Below, piece by piece: positions 1-7,598 of a DNA stretch of 64,000 bases (position 1 is its first letter; every line of letters begins with the position of its first letter). The position numbers were made by a program, and so were the translations under genes. Origin of the DNA: Pradoshia sp. D12. Lineage in GTDB: Bacteria > Bacillota > Bacilli > Bacillales > Pradoshiaceae. The DNA lies in the NCBI RefSeq assembly GCF_008935075.1, contig NZ_CP044545.1, positions 2,855,587-2,919,586 on the forward strand, read 5' to 3'. The notes under the pieces were generated by a model. That model saw nothing but the letters and a program-made list of their open reading frames with translations, was not told the DNA's origin and ran no database searches.

Positions 1-1159
1 TTTTACGCTTATTGCGGTCATCAATTTCAACCCATTCACCTTTTACTACGTCACGGTTGCTGAATGTTACACCCATGGATTCGAGTTTATTCAGAGCTTG
101 ATCATCCTTCTCTTCATAAAGGGTAACAGCGACTCCGGACATACCTGCGCGCGCTGTACGGCCACAGCGATGGATATAGAAATCCAAGTCCTGAGGAAGT
201 TCATAGTTAATCACATGACTTACACCTTCAATATCAATACCTCTTGCTGCTAGGTCTGTCGCTACAACATATTGATATTTAAGAGCATTAATCTCTTTCA
301 TAACCCTTTTTCTTTCTCTTGCCGGTAAGTTACCGTGTAGTCTTCCTACCTGCAATCCCTTTTCAAGGAGGGCATCTGCCAGCTCATCTGCGTTTTGCTT
401 TGTGTTAGCAAAAATAAGCACAAGGAAAGGATTTTGAAGTTCAATAATTGACTTAACCAATTGAACCTTGTCTCGGTGTCTAACAGGAACGAGAATGTGC
501 TCCAATTTTTCTACAGACACTTTTGTCGGATCCACATGGATATGTTTCGGATTGTTCATATACTTTTTCAAGAATGGCTGTAGCTTTTCTGGAATTGTCG
601 CAGAAAATACTAGCATTTGCAGCTTAGGAGCCATCCTTGAAGCGATTTTATCCACATCTTCCATAAATCCTAAATCAATCATTAAATCAGCTTCATCAAC
701 TACTAAAATATCGGCAGAAAAAACACTCAACGCATTTTCTTCCGATAAATCTTTAATACGACCAGGTGTACCGATCACAAGCTGTGGTTGAACGGTGAGC
801 TTGTCAATTGAACGTTGTTTATCTGTTCCACCTACATAGCTTTTTATATGAATTTGTTTATCTTCAGGAAATTTCTCATTCAAAGAAACAGCAGCTTTAT
901 AAATTTGGGCCGCTAATTCTCTCGTCGGTGCCGTAATTACAGCCTGTACTTCCATCTTTTCCTGATTGATTTTAGCCATGATCGGCAATAGAAAAGAATG
1001 GGTTTTTCCAGTGCCAGTTTGTGACTGCCCTATAATACTCTTACCGCTAAATACAGCTGGAATGACTCTTTCCTGTATGATTGTCGGCTCCTTAAATCCT
1101 ACCTTCTCAACAGCTTCCAATACATATTCGGGTAACTTAAACATTTTAAATGAACTCAT
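1..1159 (-). CDS. cshB: DEAD-box ATP-dependent RNA helicase CshB, 3' end outside the window
   Basis: The first 386 or so codons of a DEAD-box RNA helicase are present; the C-terminus runs off the left edge. Visible motifs in order: Q motif with EPTIIQE (about 24-30), motif I SQTGTGKT (46-53), PTREL, TPGR, the DEAD box in VVDEAD, SAT in VFSATIP, and the C-terminal helicase motifs with ATDLAARGID and HRCGRTARAG. This family unwinds short RNA duplexes in the cytoplasm, in ribosome maturation, mRNA decay and cold adaptation. The ATG at 1157-1159 begins MSSFKMFKLPEY, as in CshB. The next gene, yqfQ, is divergent, as in Bacillus subtilis. Separating CshB from CshA or DeaD relies on this neighbourhood. 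Confidence 0.93.
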   Translation of the reverse strand, partial: MSSFKMFKLPEYVLEAVEKVGFKEPTIIQERVIPAVFSGKSIIGQSQTGTGKTHSFLLPIMAKINQEKMEVQAVITAPTRELAAQIYKAAVSLNEKFPEDKQIHIKSYVGGTDKQRSIDKLTVQPQLVIGTPGRIKDLSEENALSVFSADILVVDEADLMIDLGFMEDVDKIASRMAPKLQMLVFSATIPEKLQPFLKKYMNNPKHIHVDPTKVSVEKLEHILVPVRHRDKVQLVKSIIELQNPFLVLIFANTKQNADELADALLEKGLQVGRLHGNLPARERKRVMKEINALKYQYVVATDLAARGIDIEGVSHVINYELPQDLDFYIHRCGRTARAGMSGVAVTLYEEKDDQALNKLESMGVTFSNRDVVKGEWVEIDDRNKRK

Positions 1160-1279
1160 TTTTTACCAACTTTCTGACATGCTTACAAGCTTTTTAGCAA
1201 CTATCCTTCTCATATTACCTTATGTGAAGGACTAATAACAAGTTTTTGTAGATTAAAAGCCTATTCTTTCATATATTCG

Positions 1280-1309
1280 CACTTTACCGTCCCTAACTGA
1301 CATATTCTA
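1280..1309 (+). promoter_or_regulatory. Candidate sigma-K type promoter of yqfQ
   Basis: CATATTCTA at 1301-1309 fits the sigma-K -10 pattern CATANNNTA. CACT at 1280-1283 lies 16-17 bases upstream and fits the loose -35 pattern with a central AC. It stands 45 bases before a strong Shine-Dalgarno site. The call is from pattern matching only. Confidence 0.35.
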
Positions 1310-1354
1310 TTATGGGAACTTAAGTAAAATATTGAATAGAAAGGAGGGTTAAAT

Positions 1355-1963
1355 ATGCCGCCTATGAGACCACCCATTTTCGGCCCGCCACGAGGACCAG
1401 GCTTTATCAGAGGTTCTGCCCCACCACAATTTAATACAAGAGGATTATTCGGTCCACCTATGCCAAGGAGAGGAATTCCTTTTGGAGCAGCAAGTGCTCC
1501 CAAGCAAGGAGGAGGATTTCTGGCTTCTTTGTTTGGCAGAGGAGGAGGTTCCGGCTTGGCACAGGGTGCCGGTACAGCTGCTAAAGCTGCCGGAGGAGGT
1601 TCCACTTTAACAAATTTTATGAACAGTACGCAAAAGGTGTTAGCAGCAGGGGAACGTGTGGTACCAATGGTTCGCCAAGTTCAGCAATATGGACCTTTAA
1701 TTAAAAATTTACCATCCATGTGGAAAATTTATCGGGGATTAAATGCAACTACAGCAGAAGATCAAGAAGAAGCTATCGATCAGGTCGACTCAAACATTTT
1801 GGAGTCATCCAACCATATAGAATCTTCAGCTTCTCTTAAAAGCTCTAAAAAGGAAAAGAATGATTCTAGCGAAATAGACTATTCACACGAGCTTCCTGGA
1901 AGCACAATAATAAAATCGAAACCTCAAAATGTGAAACCATCCCTGCCAAAGCTTTTCATCTAA
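1355..1963 (+). CDS. yqfQ: YqfQ/VrrA-like protein
   Basis: A 202-residue protein of the YqfQ (VrrA-like) family, whose molecular function is not established. The N-terminal 90 residues are rich in Pro, Gly and Arg (MPPMRPPIFGPPRGPGF), then Gly/Ala-rich. A moderately conserved central segment around 100-130 (VRQVQQYGPLIKNLPSMWKI) follows, then a polar, Ser/Lys-rich and probably disordered tail. A strong site, AAAGGAGGG, lies a few bases before the ATG. The position between cshB and ispH is that of Bacillus yqfQ. The upstream sigma-K-like element would fit mother-cell expression and a spore role, but this is inference. In Bacillus anthracis the homologue carries a variable tandem repeat; no such tandem array is evident here. 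Confidence 0.8.
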   Translation: MPPMRPPIFGPPRGPGFIRGSAPPQFNTRGLFGPPMPRRGIPFGAASAPKQGGGFLASLFGRGGGSGLAQGAGTAAKAAGGGSTLTNFMNSTQKVLAAGERVVPMVRQVQQYGPLIKNLPSMWKIYRGLNATTAEDQEEAIDQVDSNILESSNHIESSASLKSSKKEKNDSSEIDYSHELPGSTIIKSKPQNVKPSLPKLFI

Positions 1964-1969
1964 CTATAC

Positions 1970-1994
1970 AGCGCCCCTAAAAGGAGCGCTTTTC
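1970..1994 (+). terminator. Terminator after yqfQ
   Basis: An AGCGC/GCGCT stem extended by CC/GG around an AAAA loop is followed by TTTTC. The T-run is short, so it may be leaky. Confidence 0.6.
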
Positions 1995-2026
1995 TACATA
2001 TGCAATATCTCCCGAAGGATTTCTTT

Positions 2027-2055
2027 TTGTAAGTTTTTAATCACTCGCTTATAAT
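2027..2055 (+). promoter_or_regulatory. Sigma-A promoter of ispH
   Basis: TTGTAA at 2027-2032 and a perfect TATAAT at 2050-2055 are separated by 17 bases. A small hairpin at 2066-2090 (CTCCAT..ATGGAG outside CTGT..ACAG) falls in the predicted leader just before the Shine-Dalgarno site. Confidence 0.8.
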
Positions 2056-2111
2056 ATAAGAAACACTCCATCTGTCAAACAGACATGGAGCAAGGAGGTT
2101 TTTTTGAATTA

Positions 2112-3053
2112 ATGAAAGTAGTTAAAATTTCCCCAAGAGGATATTGTTACGGCGTTGTTGATGCGATGGTTATCGCCAGAAATGCCGCTTTAGATAAAAC
2201 TTTGCCACGCCCTATTTATATTCTGGGTATGATTGTTCATAATCAGCATGTAACGGAAGCGTTTGAACAAGATGGGATTATCACCCTCGACGGCAAAGAC
2301 CGTAAAGAAATAATCGAGAAGGTTGATTCCGGCACTGTCATCTTTACTGCTCACGGTATCTCACCTGAAGTAAGAGAAATTGCCAAACAAAAGGGGCTTG
2401 TAACGATTGACGCAACCTGTCCGGATGTAACAGCAACTCATAATTTAATTGAAGCAAAAGAAAAAGAAGGATATGATATCATTTATATCGGTAAGAAAGG
2501 CCACCCGGAACCTGAAGGCGCCGTTGGTGTAGCCCCGGATATCGTCCATCTCGTTGAGTCCAAACAAGATATTGATGACCTCACAATTGAAAACGAGAAA
2601 ATCACTGTGACCAACCAAACAACTATGAGTCAGTGGGATGTTGCCGACTTAATAGATGAAGTTAAGAAAAAATATCCTGCAGCAGAAATTCATAAAGAAA
2701 TTTGCATGGCTACTCAAGTCCGTCAGGAAGCTGTTGCTGAGCAAGCAAAAGACCTTGACGTTCTTATTGTAGTTGGAGATCCTAAGAGTAATAACTCAAA
2801 CAGATTGGCACAGGTATCGGAAGAAATCGCCCATACAAAAGCCTATCGAATTGCTGATGTCAGCGAGTTGGAAATAGAATGGATTAAAGATGCTCAAGTA
2901 GTTGGTGTAACAGCTGGAGCATCCACACCAACACCTATTACCAAAGAAGTCATTACATTCTTGGAACAGTTCGACCCGGCTGATTCATCGACATGGAAAA
3001 CGGAAAAGAAAGTACCTCTTTCCAAAATATTACCTAAAGTGAAAGTGAAATAA
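2112..3053 (+). CDS. ispH: 4-hydroxy-3-methylbut-2-enyl diphosphate reductase IspH
   Basis: IspH (LytB) is the [4Fe-4S] enzyme that reduces HMBPP to isopentenyl and dimethylallyl diphosphate, the last step of the non-mevalonate isoprenoid pathway, in the cytoplasm. The three cluster cysteines are present: C12 (RGYCYG), C103 (DATCPD) and C198 (EICMATQ). The protein is 313 residues, a normal length. An ATG at 2085 is in frame but precedes the AAGGAGG site at 2092-2098, so the ATG at 2112 is chosen; it gives the family N-terminus [14 protein letters not shown]. Spacing from the site is long (13 bases). It is monocistronic between its own promoter and a strong terminator. Confidence 0.96.
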   Translation: MKVVKISPRGYCYGVVDAMVIARNAALDKTLPRPIYILGMIVHNQHVTEAFEQDGIITLDGKDRKEIIEKVDSGTVIFTAHGISPEVREIAKQKGLVTIDATCPDVTATHNLIEAKEKEGYDIIYIGKKGHPEPEGAVGVAPDIVHLVESKQDIDDLTIENEKITVTNQTTMSQWDVADLIDEVKKKYPAAEIHKEICMATQVRQEAVAEQAKDLDVLIVVGDPKSNNSNRLAQVSEEIAHTKAYRIADVSELEIEWIKDAQVVGVTAGASTPTPITKEVITFLEQFDPADSSTWKTEKKVPLSKILPKVKVK

Positions 3054-3069
3054 TGCAATAGCTACAAAG

Positions 3070-3100
3070 AAAAAAGGACCCAGGGGTCCTTTTTTCTTTT
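3070..3100 (+). terminator. Rho-independent terminator of ispH
   Basis: GGACC/GGTCC stem flanked by A-run and T-run (AAAAAGGACC..GGTCCTTTTTT), 17 bases after the ispH stop codon. Confidence 0.9.
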
Positions 3101-3155
3101 TATTACTCTATCTTCAGGCCTTAACCGCTCGAGTCATCATAAGACAGGACGTTTT

Positions 3156-3325
3156 GGTCACAAAGACGTGGCCACACAACGTGGCGTTCTTAGTCTTTGT
3201 TCCTCAACCAATCGTCTCAACTTTTTAGTCAATCCAGCTTCGACGGCTAGAAGCTCAGGACATAAGCATGACCTCTACAGGAGGAAAGAACACCTCCTTC
3301 CGAGCCCCTGTCTTATGCTCCTCGC
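3156..3325 (+). repeat. Repeat unit A1, near-identical to A4
   Basis: About 170 bases match 3647-3816 with only a handful of differences at a constant offset of 491 bases. The matching part includes the b hairpin and the long d hairpin with its AGGAGG/CCTCCT tip. This similarity is far higher than between any other two units, which points to a recent local duplication or conversion. Confidence 0.85.
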
Positions 3326-3646
3326 GGGCCTACAGGATGTAGGTCATGAAGACGTTGCCACAGGACGTGGCGCTTTTAGTCTTCGTTCCTTTTACAGCCC
3401 TTCAGCCTTTTATGTAATCCAGCTTCAGGGCCTAACCGCTCGAGTCATAAGTGTAGCTGCTGCGGGAGAAAAAAGCGTTCTCCCTACGCACCTCCTCTTA
3501 TGCTTGTCGCGGCTGAGCAAGGCCCTTCAGCCTTTTAGTTAATCCAGCTTCGACTCCTAGTCCCTCGAGTCATAAGGATAGCCTCTGCGGGGGAGGAACA
3601 TCCCCTCAGCCTCTCTCTTATGCTTTTCGGAGGCCTACAGGATGTA

Positions 3647-3816
3647 GGTCACAAAGATGTTGCCACACGACGTGGCGTTCTTAGTCTTTGTTCCTCAACC
3701 AGTCGTCTCAGCCTTTTAGTCAATCCAGCTTCGACGGCTAGAAGCTCAGGACATAAGCATGACCTCTACAGGAGGAAAGAACACCTCCTTCCGAGCCCCT
3801 GTCTTATGCTCCTCGC
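3647..3816 (+). repeat. Repeat unit A4, near-identical to A1
   Basis: Partner of the copy at 3156-3325, displaced by 491 bases. Unlike A1 it keeps an intact CCTACAGGATGTAGG hairpin just before it. Its right end continues to the yqfO stop codon at 3841-3843. Confidence 0.85.
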
Positions 3817-3840
3817 TTCTGGGCAAGCCGCCTCAGCTTT

Positions 3841-4962
3841 TTAGATTACCTGGAATGGATTTGTGTCTATTTCTGATGCGATAAATTCTACCTCATAGCC
3901 AGCGTTTTTGCATAGGGAGGTCATTTTTTGGGAGACGCCCTGTTTCATAATTTTTTCAAAATTATGGCCAGGGTCAATGATATTCATGCCTTCTTGTTTA
4001 AAATCAACGGCTGTATGGTAATAAATATCTCCAGTAATAAATACGTCAGCACCAGCAAATTGAGCTGTTCTTACAAATTTATCACCGTCTCCGCCTAAAA
4101 CAGCTACCTTCTTCACTATCGCGTCCAGATTCCCGATTACACGAACAGAAGTTACATCCAGTGCCTGTTTGACATGCTCTGCATATTCTCTTAAAGACAT
4201 AGCCTCTGAGATAGCACCTACTCGACCTAAACCAAATTCCTTACCTGACTCGTTTTCAAGAACATACAAATCGTAAGCGACTTCTTCGTAAGGATGAGCT
4301 TTGAGCATTGCTTTTACGACTTTGTTTGTAATAGATTCCGGAACAATTACTTCTATTTTTACTTCTTCTACGTGTTCAAACTCGCCAGAAGACCCAATAT
4401 ACGGATCTGCCTCTTGATTTGGCTTAAATCTACCCGTGCCTGATAGGGTAAAACTGCAATGACTGTAATTGCCCAAATTGCCTGCACCAGCTTTTCCTAA
4501 TGCTTCACGCACTTCAGTTTCAGCTGAAGTAGGCGTATATACGGCTACTTTGTAAAGTTTTTCTCGATGGGTAACCTTCAAAACAGAAGTATTCTCTAGT
4601 CCCAATGCATCAGCAAGCATATCATTGACCCCGCCCTCCGCGATGTCTAGATTCGTATGCGCTGCATACAGAGCAATATCATTTTTAATTAATTTTTCAA
4701 TCGTTCTCCCTGCAGGCTGATCAGGGATGATTTTTTTTAATGGCCGAAAAATTAACGGGTGATGTGCAATTATTAAATCTACACCTTGATTTACAGCTTC
4801 ATCAACCACTTCTTCCGTTACATCCAATGCCACAATAACTTTCTTTACTTTTTTAGCAAGACTACCTACCTGCAATCCAATTGGATCTCCATCCTCAGCT
4901 AAATATTTGGGAGAAAAGCTTTCAAAAAGCTGGATGACTTCATAACCATTCGGTGTTTTCAT
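3841..4962 (-). CDS. yqfO: Nif3-like dinuclear metal centre protein YqfO
   Basis: A 373-residue member of the Nif3/DUF34 family with the long Bacillus architecture: two Nif3 halves around a central PII/CutA-like insert of about 100 residues (roughly 125-230). Metal-ligand motifs are visible: AHHPLIF near residue 67, HTNLD near 103, and a C-terminal pair in TGDIYYH and DPGHNFE. The family is often labelled GTP cyclohydrolase 1 type 2 or YbgI/Nif3-like, but its reaction is not settled. The ATG overlaps the trmK stop codon by one base (TAATG), so the two are translationally coupled. The stop codon abuts repeat cluster A, and no ordinary terminator is seen, so the repeat hairpins may end the transcript. 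Confidence 0.92.
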   Translation of the reverse strand: MKTPNGYEVIQLFESFSPKYLAEDGDPIGLQVGSLAKKVKKVIVALDVTEEVVDEAVNQGVDLIIAHHPLIFRPLKKIIPDQPAGRTIEKLIKNDIALYAAHTNLDIAEGGVNDMLADALGLENTSVLKVTHREKLYKVAVYTPTSAETEVREALGKAGAGNLGNYSHCSFTLSGTGRFKPNQEADPYIGSSGEFEHVEEVKIEVIVPESITNKVVKAMLKAHPYEEVAYDLYVLENESGKEFGLGRVGAISEAMSLREYAEHVKQALDVTSVRVIGNLDAIVKKVAVLGGDGDKFVRTAQFAGADVFITGDIYYHTAVDFKQEGMNIIDPGHNFEKIMKQGVSQKMTSLCKNAGYEVEFIASEIDTNPFQVI

Positions 4963-5669
4963 TATTGAAGCGCCTCCTCTACCAACTCTATGGATTTTTG
5001 GATTTCTTCTTTCTTTTCCTGAGTCCGTTCGTTTTCACTGGACTCTATTTGTTTCAAAATCTTATTCCAATGCTTTAACTCCATTGTCCACTTTTTCATA
5101 AAGATAGGATTCTTTTCTTTCAATAAAAATGGCCCCATTAATTCTGCTGCTTCAAAAGGTAATTCTCGATAAGACTTCAATGGCTCTCCTTTTTCCGCTA
5201 CTAAAATTTCATATATTTTTTCGTCCTCTTCCAGGATTTCTTCCGCTTTCAATTCCCAACCCTCGGCAATCAGCCATTTCCGGATAAACTGAGCACCAAT
5301 ATTGGGTTGAAGAATTAAGGTCTCCCGTCCTGATAGTTTAGATTTTCCGTTTTCTAAAATACTCGTTATTAAAGACCCACCCATACCGCATATTGTAATG
5401 GATGTTACTTCTCCATGAGATATGACTTCCAGCCCATTTCCTTTACGAACGGATATAGAGTCTTCTAGCTTAGATTCCCTCACCTGGCTTAACGCAGATT
5501 GAAACGGACCTTCCACTACTTCTCCTGCAATAGCTTTTTGCACGATGCCTTCTTTAACTGCATAGCAAGGCAAATAAGCATGGTCAGATCCAATATCAGC
5601 CAAAACACTGCCCTTTGGCACATAGGAGGTTACTCGCGTTAATCTTTTTGATAATTTATCTACATTCAT
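4962..5669 (-). CDS. trmK: tRNA (adenine(22)-N(1))-methyltransferase TrmK
   Basis: A SAM-dependent methyltransferase of the TrmK (YqfN) family, which makes m1A22 in tRNA. The SAM-binding motif ADIGSDHAYLP and the catalytic-region motif ICGMGG are visible, and NPPY-like residues are replaced by LQPNIG, as is typical here. The C-terminal third is charged and probably a coiled coil. The reading frame can begin at a GTG at 5684, but that GTG is part of the GTGGAG Shine-Dalgarno site 9 bases before the ATG at 5669. The resulting 235 residues match the family length. It is the first gene of a two-gene operon with yqfO. Confidence 0.92.
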   Translation of the reverse strand: MNVDKLSKRLTRVTSYVPKGSVLADIGSDHAYLPCYAVKEGIVQKAIAGEVVEGPFQSALSQVRESKLEDSISVRKGNGLEVISHGEVTSITICGMGGSLITSILENGKSKLSGRETLILQPNIGAQFIRKWLIAEGWELKAEEILEEDEKIYEILVAEKGEPLKSYRELPFEAAELMGPFLLKEKNPIFMKKWTMELKHWNKILKQIESSENERTQEKKEEIQKSIELVEEALQ

Positions 5670-5711
5670 TACTTCATACTCCACTCTTAATAGGAATTCA
5701 TTTATTTCTTT

Positions 5712-5740
5712 AGTATAAGAAAACTCATCCCCTATTGCAA
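5712..5740 (-). promoter_or_regulatory. Sigma-A promoter of trmK-yqfO
   Basis: On the minus strand TTGCAA (5735-5740) is followed after 17 bases by TATACT (5712-5717), about 40 bases before the trmK ATG. Confidence 0.75.
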
Positions 5741-5870
5741 AGGACTTTCTTCAGAACATATTTTTCAGCCAAAATATTCCTCCTTGTTTCAATATTTTGG
5801 TTTAATAGAGATAGGAACGTGAAAACTGAAACTATATCAACATCCAAACTATAGTAAAGCAGGTGCGTAA

Positions 5871-6674
5871 ATGAGAAAAAGGTGGGTAACCGGTACAATC
5901 CTTATCATTAGTTTACTGACAACGTTTCTATTACTCGTTGGCTTTATTCAGGGTACCAGGGCAGTTATAAACCCTAAGGAGATTAATCAGTATAAAACGG
6001 TAAAAGAGAAAGAGCCGCTTACTAAAAAAGACACCACAAAATTGTCTATTGTTGCTCTTGGCGATTCTTTAACTCGAGGTGTTGGCGATGATAGCGGAGA
6101 TGGATATGTAAAAAGATTAAGCACCAAATTAACAGAGGACTATAATCAGAAGATTAGCTTGTCCAACCTCTCAATCAGCGGAGCTAAAACAACCGATTTA
6201 CTAACCCTTCTTGATACTTCAGGCACCAAGCATACTCTTAAGAATGCTGATTTAATAGTTATGACAATTGGAGGAAATGATCTCTTTCCCGGTGTCGAAA
6301 CATTAACAACCAACCTCGCTGAATATATACCAGATACAAATACTTTTGTTAATAACAGCAAGAAAATTATCGAGATAATCCGGTCAAATAATGCGGATGC
6401 ACCTATCTATTGGATCAGCCTGTACAATCCCTTTGAAGAATTCAAGGAATTAGGGGACACGTCTAAGTTTGTTATTGACTGGAATCACCAGCTGCAAACA
6501 TTAGCTACCCAATACCCCGAATTACATATCATTCCGGTATTTGACTTATTTCAGGGTCAAGGAAAAAACTTTTTGTACACGGATCATTTTCATCCAAATA
6601 AAAAAGGCTACGAGGCTATATCAGAACGATTAATCCAGTCCATCGCAAGCCAACAACAGTTGGGAGGGGATTGA
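5871..6674 (+). CDS. SGNH/GDSL-type esterase or lipase, exported or membrane-anchored
   Basis: A 267-residue SGNH hydrolase. An N-terminal hydrophobic segment after MRKRW (about residues 7-28) acts as a signal anchor or signal peptide; no lipobox is evident. Catalytic blocks are intact: block I GDSL with Ser66, block III GGND (134-137), and block V DHFHPN with Asp238 and His241. The substrate is not predictable; relatives act on lipids, lysophospholipids or acyl groups of the envelope. It is followed after 3 bases by an ABC transporter ATPase, so hydrolase and exporter are probably co-transcribed. In Bacillus subtilis the trmK-cccA junction lacks these three genes, so this is an accessory cassette. 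Confidence 0.88.
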   Translation: MRKRWVTGTILIISLLTTFLLLVGFIQGTRAVINPKEINQYKTVKEKEPLTKKDTTKLSIVALGDSLTRGVGDDSGDGYVKRLSTKLTEDYNQKISLSNLSISGAKTTDLLTLLDTSGTKHTLKNADLIVMTIGGNDLFPGVETLTTNLAEYIPDTNTFVNNSKKIIEIIRSNNADAPIYWISLYNPFEEFKELGDTSKFVIDWNHQLQTLATQYPELHIIPVFDLFQGQGKNFLYTDHFHPNKKGYEAISERLIQSIASQQQLGGD

Positions 6675-6677
6675 TTA

Positions 6678-7598
6678 ATGAGTCAATCTGTATTAAAAGT
6701 AGATCATTTAACCAAAGTCATTAAGGGAAATCACCTTGTTGAAGATATCAGCTTTGAAGTGAAGCATGGAGAAGTTTTTGGTTTTTTAGGGCCTAACGGT
6801 GCAGGTAAGACAACTACCATCCGAATGCTGGTCGGTTTAATTAAACCAACAAAAGGAACCATTACAATTGCTGGTTACAACCTGCGAACATCATTTAAGC
6901 AAGCCATGCGCCAGGTAGGCTCGATTGTAGAAAACCCCGAGCTCTATACGTATCTGACAGGCTGGGAAAATCTCAAACAGTTTGCCCGGATGCTCGGAGA
7001 TGTCCCGGATAACAGAATCGAGGATATTATAAGGCAGGTAAATCTTGAAAGCAGAATACACGACAAAGTTAAAACTTATTCTCTTGGGATGAAGCAACGC
7101 CTTGGAATTGCCCAAGCGTTACTAGGAAATCCGCAATTATTAATATTAGATGAACCTACTAATGGCCTTGATCCATCGGGAATACGGGAATTACGTGAAT
7201 TTGTCCGTTATTTAGTTGAAACAGAAGGTATCAGCGTATTTATATCCAGTCACTTATTAAGTGAAATCCAATTAATGTGTGACCGGGTAGCCATTATCAA
7301 TAAAGGAAAAATGATTACCGTTTCTACGGTTAAGGATTTACTTGATCATTCCAGAGACAGGGTCGAGTGGAAGGTCACTCCTATAAGAGAAGCATATGAC
7401 CTATTGAAAACAAAAGAAAACATACAAGATCTACAAATAAAAGATAATCTGCTGATTTGCAGTTTACAATCGGATTTAATCAGTACATACAATCGATTAT
7501 TGATTGAAAATGGGATTAACGTACATTCTGTTTATGAAAAGACATTAACCTTAGAGGATCTATTTATGGAGCTGACAGGGGGAATCAATCATGATTGA
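6678..7598 (+). CDS. ABC transporter ATP-binding protein
   Basis: A 306-residue ATPase subunit of the BcrA/NatA-type drug or peptide export group. The Walker A GPNGAGKTT begins at residue 38, the ABC signature YSLGMKQR at about 134-141, and Walker B LLILDEP at 154-160. The final 90 residues form the accessory C-terminal domain common in two-component exporters. It overlaps the permease gene by 8 bases, indicating coupled translation. Candidate substrates include antimicrobial peptides, lipids or an envelope product handled by the adjacent SGNH hydrolase; this is inference. No two-component system (BceRS-like) adjoins it. Confidence 0.9.
   Translation: MSQSVLKVDHLTKVIKGNHLVEDISFEVKHGEVFGFLGPNGAGKTTTIRMLVGLIKPTKGTITIAGYNLRTSFKQAMRQVGSIVENPELYTYLTGWENLKQFARMLGDVPDNRIEDIIRQVNLESRIHDKVKTYSLGMKQRLGIAQALLGNPQLLILDEPTNGLDPSGIRELREFVRYLVETEGISVFISSHLLSEIQLMCDRVAIINKGKMITVSTVKDLLDHSRDRVEWKVTPIREAYDLLKTKENIQDLQIKDNLLICSLQSDLISTYNRLLIENGINVHSVYEKTLTLEDLFMELTGGINHD

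Larger units (their letters stand above)
3111..3840. repeat. Structured repeat cluster A
   Basis: Tandem, partly degraded copies of one multi-hairpin unit fill the gap between ispH and yqfO. A full unit read on the + strand has: (a) a small hairpin CCTAC-N5-GTAGG; (b) a hairpin of about 37 bases with AAGAC, GCCAC, a 4-5 base loop, GTGGC and GTCTT; (c) a linker with CTTTTAGT..AATCCAGCTTCGAC; (d) a long hairpin opening with CATAAG, closing with CTTATGC, and with a variable GC-rich tip. Units: fragment 3111-3147; A1 3148-3325; A2 3326-3512; A3 3513-3630 (lacks a and b); A4 3631-3840. The b hairpins are at 3162-3198, 3348-3384 and 3653-3689. The cluster ends exactly at the yqfO stop codon. The same family recurs at 17.6-18.1 kb. 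I do not know a name for it. Confidence 0.88.

Noticed and set aside
1261-1605. Open frame of 114 codons antisense to yqfQ
   Set aside because: A mirror of the Gly/Pro-rich yqfQ coding sequence; no ribosome-binding site, and yqfQ has a strong one.
3168-3542. Open frame of 124 codons on the + strand
   Set aside because: It lies wholly in repeat cluster A, reads through hairpin arms, has no ribosome-binding site, and its partner at 3620-3844 repeats the same peptide only because the DNA is repeated.
3111-3840. CRISPR-like array
   Set aside because: The units are long (about 120-210 bases), vary in length and contain hairpins; there are no short direct repeats with unique spacers and no cas genes nearby.
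3620-3844. Open frame of 74 codons on the + strand
   Set aside because: Also inside repeat cluster A; it duplicates part of the preceding frame and has no coding signals.
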